A stretch of DNA of 24,959 bases from the NCBI GenBank assembly GCA_035294325.1, contig DATGLE010000088.1:1-24959 (forward strand). Reading direction: 5' to 3'. This document shows, piece by piece, positions 20,871-24,959 of this stretch. The first letter of the stretch is position 1, and each line of letters opens with the position of its first letter. A program made the position numbers and the translations under genes. The stretch is from DATGLE01 sp035294325. GTDB taxonomy: Bacteria; Chloroflexota; Ktedonobacteria; Ktedonobacterales; Ktedonobacteraceae. A model generated the notes under the pieces. That model searched no databases. It saw only the letters and a program-made list of their open reading frames with translations, and was not told the origin of the DNA.

Positions 20871-21878
20871 TTATCGGCTCATCAGGGGGGCCGTTGAACT
20901 GCGTACTATAAGAGCTGGCGGTAGCAGCGTGGTCGAGGCCGTCTGAGGCCGTCCGCTGAGCAGCAGCGCGATGGCCTGCTTGCTCAGCGCTGCGATTGGC
21001 TGCGCAATGGTAGTGAGCGGAGGCGAGACCATGCGCGCCATCTGGATATCATCGTAGCCTACCAGCGAGACCTGCTCCGGCACAGCGATGCCCTCTTCGC
21101 GCAACTTGCGCAAAGCGCCGATAGCCAGCAGGTCGGTAGCGGCAAAGATAGCAGTGGGCAGCGTCGCACCGCTCAGGACCTGTCGCGCCAGTTCGTAGCC
21201 AGCCTCGGCGCCGAATCCGCCACTGTAGACGAGCGAGTTGTCAAAGGGGATAGCATAGGCTTTCAGTGCGGCAGCGAACCCTTGCAGCCTCTCAAGAGAG
21301 GCTTGCAGGTACAGCGGCTCCAGCAGAATCGCGATGCGCCGGTGCCCGAGTTGTATCAGGTGTTCGGCGGCCAGATAGCTGCCACGATAATGATCGGTCG
21401 CCACAATCGGATAGGGCGAATTGGGGATCACGCGGTCAATGAATACAACGCTTATTCCACGCTCCAGGAGCTTCGCCGGCTCGGTGTTATCCGATCTCTC
21501 GGCCGTCGCGACGATGATGCCATCGAGGTGTTTGCGTATGAGCAGCTCCAGTTGTTTGCGCTCGCGTTCGGGCGCGTTATCGGTGCTGCATATCAAAACC
21601 GAGTAATTCTGGTGCAGGGCCTCGTCTTCTATGGTGCGCGCCAGTTCGCCATAGAAAGGGTTGGTGATATCGGGAATGAGCAGGCCGATATTAAAGGTCT
21701 GATTCTTTTTCAGCGCGCTGGCAATGATACTTGGAGTATATTGAAGCTCGGCTACAACACTTTCGACGCGCAAGCGTGTGGCTTTGCTGATGCGCCCGGT
21801 GCCGTTCAATACTTTAGAGACGGTGGTTGCGGAAACGCCTGCCAGCTTCGCGACATCGTAGATAGTTGTCTTTGGCAT
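20871..21878 (-). CDS. LacI family transcriptional regulator (probable inositol operon repressor)
   Basis: This is a 335-residue regulator. The N-terminal helix-turn-helix and hinge helix are classical: TTIYDVAKLAGVSATTVSKV, then NGTGRISKATRLRVESVVAEL. A periplasmic-binding-protein-like effector domain (about 60-335) follows, with NIGLLIPDITNPFYGELART at its start. Its ATG follows the iolB stop codon directly, with no intervening base, so the two are translationally coupled. Context makes it the likely sensor of myo-inositol or an intermediate and the repressor of the iol operon, binding the GTAAYCGRTTAC-type site at the operon's 5' end. It would then be autoregulated. The effector is inferred and not visible in the sequence. 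Confidence 0.9.
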   Translation of the reverse strand: MPKTTIYDVAKLAGVSATTVSKVLNGTGRISKATRLRVESVVAELQYTPSIIASALKKNQTFNIGLLIPDITNPFYGELARTIEDEALHQNYSVLICSTDNAPERERKQLELLIRKHLDGIIVATAERSDNTEPAKLLERGISVVFIDRVIPNSPYPIVATDHYRGSYLAAEHLIQLGHRRIAILLEPLYLQASLERLQGFAAALKAYAIPFDNSLVYSGGFGAEAGYELARQVLSGATLPTAIFAATDLLAIGALRKLREEGIAVPEQVSLVGYDDIQMARMVSPPLTTIAQPIAALSKQAIALLLSGRPQTASTTLLPPALIVRSSTAPLMSR

Positions 21879-22730
21879 TTAGCGTTTCCCCCTGACGATG
21901 GTGCCAGTAATCTGGCCGGAAGGCGGAAGCATATGGCGGAAGGCCGGATCGACCTGATACAGCCACGCGCGGTTGGGGCCGGCCATCACGTTCAGATAAT
22001 AGAGATCGCAGCCGGGGAGCGCGCCTACGGTGTGATAACCCTTCGGCACCAGCACGAGGTCACCATCGTGCACCGTCACCGTCTCGTCCAGCGGTTCATC
22101 AAAACTATAAACGCGCTGGAAGGCGAAGCCGCTGGCCGGCTGCACATGGTGATAGTACGTCTCCTCAAGATACGCTTCGTGCGGCGGATTTTCGGTATCG
22201 TGCTTGTGCGGTGGGAAGCTGGACCAGTTCCCCGCCGGCGTGACAACCTCGACGATAATCAGGCGCTCCGCCTCCTGGTCTGTATCCAGCAGGTGTTGAA
22301 TTCTGCGTAACCGGTTGCCTTCTCCACGCATTTCGACGCCAGCCTCCTCCGGGCGCAGTACGCGAGCCGGCAGCGCTCGTCCGGTTGCTGGCGCGGCGGC
22401 CAGCGCAACCTCCAACGTGTCGGATATGCAGCGTATGCGATAGCGGCCGTGCTCGCCCAGGTAGAGCGTGTAAGCTGCCTGCTCTTCAAACACGCTCAGA
22501 CGTTCGCCCACCTGCCCCACGGAGCGCCCGTCGAGTTCTGCCTCACCCACCCCGTAGAGCACGATCAGCGCCGTCTCGCTACCGTTCGCCGCGCCTGCCA
22601 GTTCCTGGCCGCGCCGCAGATGGTAGATCGAGAACGTCACATACCGCCATCCTGCGCTCTGCGGCGTGACATGGATCGGGCGATGCAGCCCGTCCGCCTC
22701 CTCTGCCTGCGGCCTTCTCAACAGGTTCAT
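21879..22730 (-). CDS. iolB: 5-deoxy-glucuronate isomerase
   Basis: This is a 283-residue bicupin that isomerises 5-deoxy-D-glucuronate to 5-dehydro-2-deoxy-D-gluconate, the fourth step of myo-inositol degradation. The diagnostic metal site is present: WSSFPPHKHD, followed by EAYLEETYYHHV, supplying two His and Glu, and the later His in PKGYHTVGALPGCDLYYLNV. Length and motifs match full-length IolB. AAGGAG lies about ten bases before the ATG, in the 19-base gap after iolE. The stop codon abuts the start of the LacI-family gene. Confidence 0.94.
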   Translation of the reverse strand: MNLLRRPQAEEADGLHRPIHVTPQSAGWRYVTFSIYHLRRGQELAGAANGSETALIVLYGVGEAELDGRSVGQVGERLSVFEEQAAYTLYLGEHGRYRIRCISDTLEVALAAAPATGRALPARVLRPEEAGVEMRGEGNRLRRIQHLLDTDQEAERLIIVEVVTPAGNWSSFPPHKHDTENPPHEAYLEETYYHHVQPASGFAFQRVYSFDEPLDETVTVHDGDLVLVPKGYHTVGALPGCDLYYLNVMAGPNRAWLYQVDPAFRHMLPPSGQITGTIVRGKR

Positions 22731-22749
22731 AACCCTGTACTCCTTATGC

Positions 22750-23679
22750 TCATGTGTTCAGCGAGCCGCTGCCCAGGCCGGCAATGCGATAGAGGTAATC
22801 CAGCGCCTTGCCCATATATGTCAGCGGGTTGGCCCGCGCCGGATCCTGCTCGGCCTCGATCACCATCCAGCCCTGGTAATCGGTCTCCGCCAGATAGGCG
22901 AGGATGGGCGCGAAATCGATGCAGCCGTCGCCCGGCACGGTAAAAACCCCCGCGCGCACGCCTTGCAGAAATGACATATGCTCGGCGTGGAATCGCTGCA
23001 TCACATCGGCACGTACATCCTTCAAATGGATATACTCGATACGCTCGCGATGCCTGCGCACAAGCTGCAAGGGATCGCCGCCGGCAAGCCTGATGTGACC
23101 GGTATCCAGCAGCAGCGTCACGGATTGCGGATCGGTGAGCGCCATGAGCCGCTCGATCTCGTCCATCGTCTGTATGTTGGTGCCAACGTGTGGATGATAG
23201 GCCACACGCAGTCCGTAGGAGCGCGCGATGGCTCCGGCCTCATTCAGCCCGCGCCCGACGCTGCGCCACTGCTCATCGCTAAAAGGGATCACCTCGTCGC
23301 GGTCCCCGCCCCGATCCCAGTGCACGCTGCCACCTCCCTCGCATGTGACCACATGCATGGCGCCCATCGCCTTGAGGAAGCGCACATGCTGCTCGAATTG
23401 CGCCAGTTCCGCCGGCCAGTTGGCAGGATCAGCCAGGTGAACGGTATTCCAGGCCGAGGAGAGCACAAGCTGATGGGCAGCTAATGCCGGGCGCAGCACA
23501 GCGGGATCGCGCGGATACTTGCGACCCATCTCGCTGCCCTGCACGCGCAACTGCGCCATCTGAGTGATAATGTCGACAAAGCTGTACTCATCGCCCAGAT
23601 CGGTCATGTCATCGTTGCACCAGTTGATCGGAGAGGCGGCCAGCCGCACATTATAGAATGGCTTGAATGGCTTCTCCAC
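22750..23679 (-). CDS. iolE: Inosose dehydratase-like TIM-barrel protein
   Basis: This is a 309-residue sugar-phosphate-isomerase-like TIM barrel. NVRLAASPINWCNDDM near the N-terminus and GSEMGRKYP are typical of IolE, which dehydrates scyllo-inosose to 3,5/4-trihydroxycyclohexane-1,2-dione. Metal-site residues are seen in VTCEGGG, VAYHPHVGT, LLLDTGHIRLAGGDP, YIHLKDV and MVIEAEQDP. The start is a GTG with AAAGGA about 11 bases upstream. A nearby ATG is out of frame. It lies between iolG and iolB on the same strand, and 169 bases with a composite hairpin element separate it from iolG. A different inositol-related isomerase/epimerase is possible but less likely in this context. Confidence 0.88.
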   Translation of the reverse strand: MEKPFKPFYNVRLAASPINWCNDDMTDLGDEYSFVDIITQMAQLRVQGSEMGRKYPRDPAVLRPALAAHQLVLSSAWNTVHLADPANWPAELAQFEQHVRFLKAMGAMHVVTCEGGGSVHWDRGGDRDEVIPFSDEQWRSVGRGLNEAGAIARSYGLRVAYHPHVGTNIQTMDEIERLMALTDPQSVTLLLDTGHIRLAGGDPLQLVRRHRERIEYIHLKDVRADVMQRFHAEHMSFLQGVRAGVFTVPGDGCIDFAPILAYLAETDYQGWMVIEAEQDPARANPLTYMGKALDYLYRIAGLGSGSLNT

Positions 23680-23720
23680 GCTGAATGCATCCTTTCAAGG
23701 TGTATCGGAAACCGGACATC

Positions 23721-23833
23721 CTCGCTTGCTCACGCCCGCGGCACTCGCCTTATCTCATGTGCAGTGTGGAAAAATGGGCTTCGCGCATTTTTCCACACTG
23801 CACATGAGATCCCCGGTGCGGCTCCGCCGCACC
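23721..23833 (+). repeat. Composite hairpin element, copy 6 (best-formed)
   Basis: Left module CTTGCTCACGCCCGCGGCAC starts at 23724. The central palindrome has 25-bp perfect arms (23752-23776 and 23786-23810) around GGCTTCGCG, with core AAAAATG/CATTTTT. The right module GGTGCGGC-TCC-GCCGCACC lies at 23815-23833. The whole element sits between iolG and iolE within the operon, in the opposite orientation to transcription. Confidence 0.88.
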
Positions 23834-23848
23834 GATGACCGGAATTAG

Positions 23849-24862
23849 CTAAAGACCGTAATCCACAGGAACGGATCGCTGTTCATCAAATGACCGCGTT
23901 GCCGCCAGGCCGATTGCCACGGCGCGCCAGCCATCCTCAACCGTTACCGGTGGCGGAGCACCGCTGCGCACACACTCGATGAACTCGGTCATCTCCAGTA
24001 CATAGGCGTCGGCAAAGCGTTCGAGAAAGCCGGGCACGATATCATGCACTGCACCGCTGCGATTCAGCAGCTGGACGTAGTTTTTATCGAGTGTACCAAT
24101 CTGCAAGGTTCCTTCGCTGCCCACAACCTCGGCACGGATATCGTAGCCGTAGCCAGCGTTGCGGCTCCCCTCGATATCGCCGAGGGCGCCACCGGCGAAG
24201 CGCACGAAGGTCAACGCCTGGTCGATATCGTCGTATGCCCGCAGGAAGTTGTTTTTCACTACAGCGCCCAGTGCGGTCACTTCGACTACCTCATCGTTCA
24301 TCAGGAAGCGCGCGACATCGAAATCGTGAATGCTCATATCGAGAAAGAGGCGCCCGCTCTCGCGTATATAGCTCTCGGGCGGGCAGTCCGGATCTCTGCT
24401 GACCGCCTTGAAGTAGAGCGGCTTCCCAATGGCCCCACGCCGTATCTCCTCCGCCGCCACTCGATAGGATGGATCGAAGCGCCGCATGAAGCCTACCTGG
24501 CAGTAACTATGGGTTTGCTGCACCAGCCGGTCAATCTCCTGCGCTTCCTCCAGAGAGAGCGTGATCGGTTTCTCAACGAAGACGGCCTTTCCGGCCGCTA
24601 TCGCCTTGCGGATCAGCCTGCTATGGGTAGTGGTGGGAGTCACAATCACTACTGCGTCGATAGCGGGATCTTCGAGCACTGTATCAATATCCGATGTGTA
24701 ATGCGGGATGTCATAGCGGCGCGCGAACAACTCGGCCCGCCGTGGATCGATATCCGCTACCGCGTGCAGGCTGGCCCCCGCAACGCGCACGGCGAGATTC
24801 TCGGCATGGCGCCATCCCAACCTGCCAATGCCTAAGACTGCGCAGTTAACCTTGCCCGTCAT
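23849..24862 (-). CDS. iolG: myo-Inositol 2-dehydrogenase
   Basis: This is a 337-residue Gfo/Idh/MocA-family oxidoreductase that would oxidise myo-inositol to scyllo-inosose with NAD, the entry step of inositol catabolism. The Rossmann motif is VLGIGRLGWRHAENL (9-23), and the catalytic Lys98 is in FVEKPITLS. Asp175 and His179 (DMSIHDFD) complete the Lys-Asp-His set typical of inositol dehydrogenases. Other GFO dehydrogenases look similar, so the assignment rests partly on iolE and iolB downstream. GAGGAG lies four bases before the ATG. It is the first gene of the operon, behind a consensus promoter with a LacI-type operator. Confidence 0.9.
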   Translation of the reverse strand: MTGKVNCAVLGIGRLGWRHAENLAVRVAGASLHAVADIDPRRAELFARRYDIPHYTSDIDTVLEDPAIDAVVIVTPTTTHSRLIRKAIAAGKAVFVEKPITLSLEEAQEIDRLVQQTHSYCQVGFMRRFDPSYRVAAEEIRRGAIGKPLYFKAVSRDPDCPPESYIRESGRLFLDMSIHDFDVARFLMNDEVVEVTALGAVVKNNFLRAYDDIDQALTFVRFAGGALGDIEGSRNAGYGYDIRAEVVGSEGTLQIGTLDKNYVQLLNRSGAVHDIVPGFLERFADAYVLEMTEFIECVRSGAPPPVTVEDGWRAVAIGLAATRSFDEQRSVPVDYGL

Positions 24863-24900
24863 GTGGCTCCTCAGCGCCCTTTCGCAAAAAAAATATAAGA

Positions 24901-24912
24901 GTAACCGATTAC
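24901..24912 (-). promoter_or_regulatory. LacI-family operator at the iol operon start
   Basis: GTAACCGATTAC is a 12-base palindrome with a central CG and one mismatched pair, the usual form of LacI/PurR-type sites. It lies about 6-17 bases downstream of the predicted transcription start, where a bound repressor blocks RNA polymerase. The LacI-family gene at the end of the operon is the natural partner. Confidence 0.65.
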
Positions 24913-24924
24913 CCTACTAAAGTC

Positions 24925-24953
24925 AGTATAGTGCCGGAAACCGTGCGTGTCAA
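24925..24953 (-). promoter_or_regulatory. Consensus promoter of the iol operon
   Basis: On the minus strand TTGACA (complement of 24948-24953), a 17-base spacer and TATACT (complement of 24925-24930) match the vegetative consensus at 11 of 12 positions. Transcription would begin near 24918 and give a ~55-base leader to iolG. Confidence 0.85.
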
Positions 24954-24959
24954 TCCGTT

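Noticed and set aside
21282..22310. 342-codon plus-strand frame opposite the LacI-family gene and iolB
   Set aside because: Antisense to two well-supported genes, with no recognisable domain of its own.
4015..23833. The six composite palindromes considered as a dispersed CRISPR-like array or attachment sites
   Set aside because: They are kilobases apart, are themselves palindromic with differing arms, and have no spacers of constant size, no cas genes and no integrase.
4015..23833. The composite elements considered as plain intrinsic terminators
   Set aside because: Three of six lie between divergent genes, none has a T-tract, and the flanking modules are conserved beyond what termination needs. 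A secondary terminator role at copies 2, 3 and 6 remains possible.

Overview
The window looks like chromosomal DNA from a Ktedonobacteria-type Chloroflexota bacterium. The evidence is moderately high GC, envelope proteins with long Pro/Gln-rich tails, a LexA with an ordinary serine-protease domain, genes packed on both strands, and intergenic regions crowded with palindromic repeats. The taxonomic placement is inference, because there is no rRNA in the window. There are 20 protein-coding genes. I see no tRNA, rRNA, CRISPR array, transposase or phage gene.

Layout. 0.4-5.4 kb carries carboxylate and sugar-acid functions: a sugar-porter-type MFS transporter (+), a cytidylate-kinase-like P-loop protein (-), a tartrate/D-malate dehydrogenase-like enzyme (-) and a mandelate racemase/sugar-acid dehydratase-like enolase (+). 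5.3-6.9 kb (-) is an rpsU-ybeY-dgkA housekeeping group with a consensus promoter and a structured leader. 7.0-10.7 kb (-) is a surface-glycan module: UDP-xylose-synthase-like epimerase, O-antigen ligase/polymerase-like protein, and a flippase/LPG-synthase-TM-like protein. 11.0-12.4 kb (-) has a CPBP intramembrane protease and a helical repeat protein. gltX (-) and a diaminopimelate decarboxylase lysA (+) diverge at about 14.1 kb. 15.9-20.8 kb holds a YggT protein, a DUF151 nuclease-like protein, lexA, an unknown two-TM protein with a long disordered tail, and a DedA protein. 20.9-24.9 kb (-) is a myo-inositol catabolic operon, iolG-iolE-iolB, ending in a LacI-family regulator. It has a consensus promoter and a LacI-type operator at its 5' end.

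The most unusual signal is not protein coding. Six intergenic regions (about 4.1, 10.95, 12.4, 14.2, 17.4 and 23.8 kb) carry one composite element. A small GC hairpin module lies on one side, a long near-perfect inverted repeat (15-28 bp arms) in the centre, and a second GC hairpin module on the other side in most copies. Five of the six centres share the core AAAATGCGC/GCGCATTTT. The outer arms differ completely between copies yet stay self-complementary, and the small hairpins show compensatory changes. Further long hairpins without T-tracts follow the stop codons of lysA, lexA, the unknown gene and dedA. A 72-bp tandem repeat at the dgkA/enolase 3' ends has been read into the DgkA C-terminus.

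How the genes work together: IolG, IolE and IolB cover steps 1, 2 and 4 of inositol degradation under a local LacI repressor. The UXS, Wzy-like and flippase genes fit a surface polysaccharide pathway. LexA should control an SOS response. Functions are assigned from protein motifs read by eye, and no database search was possible.
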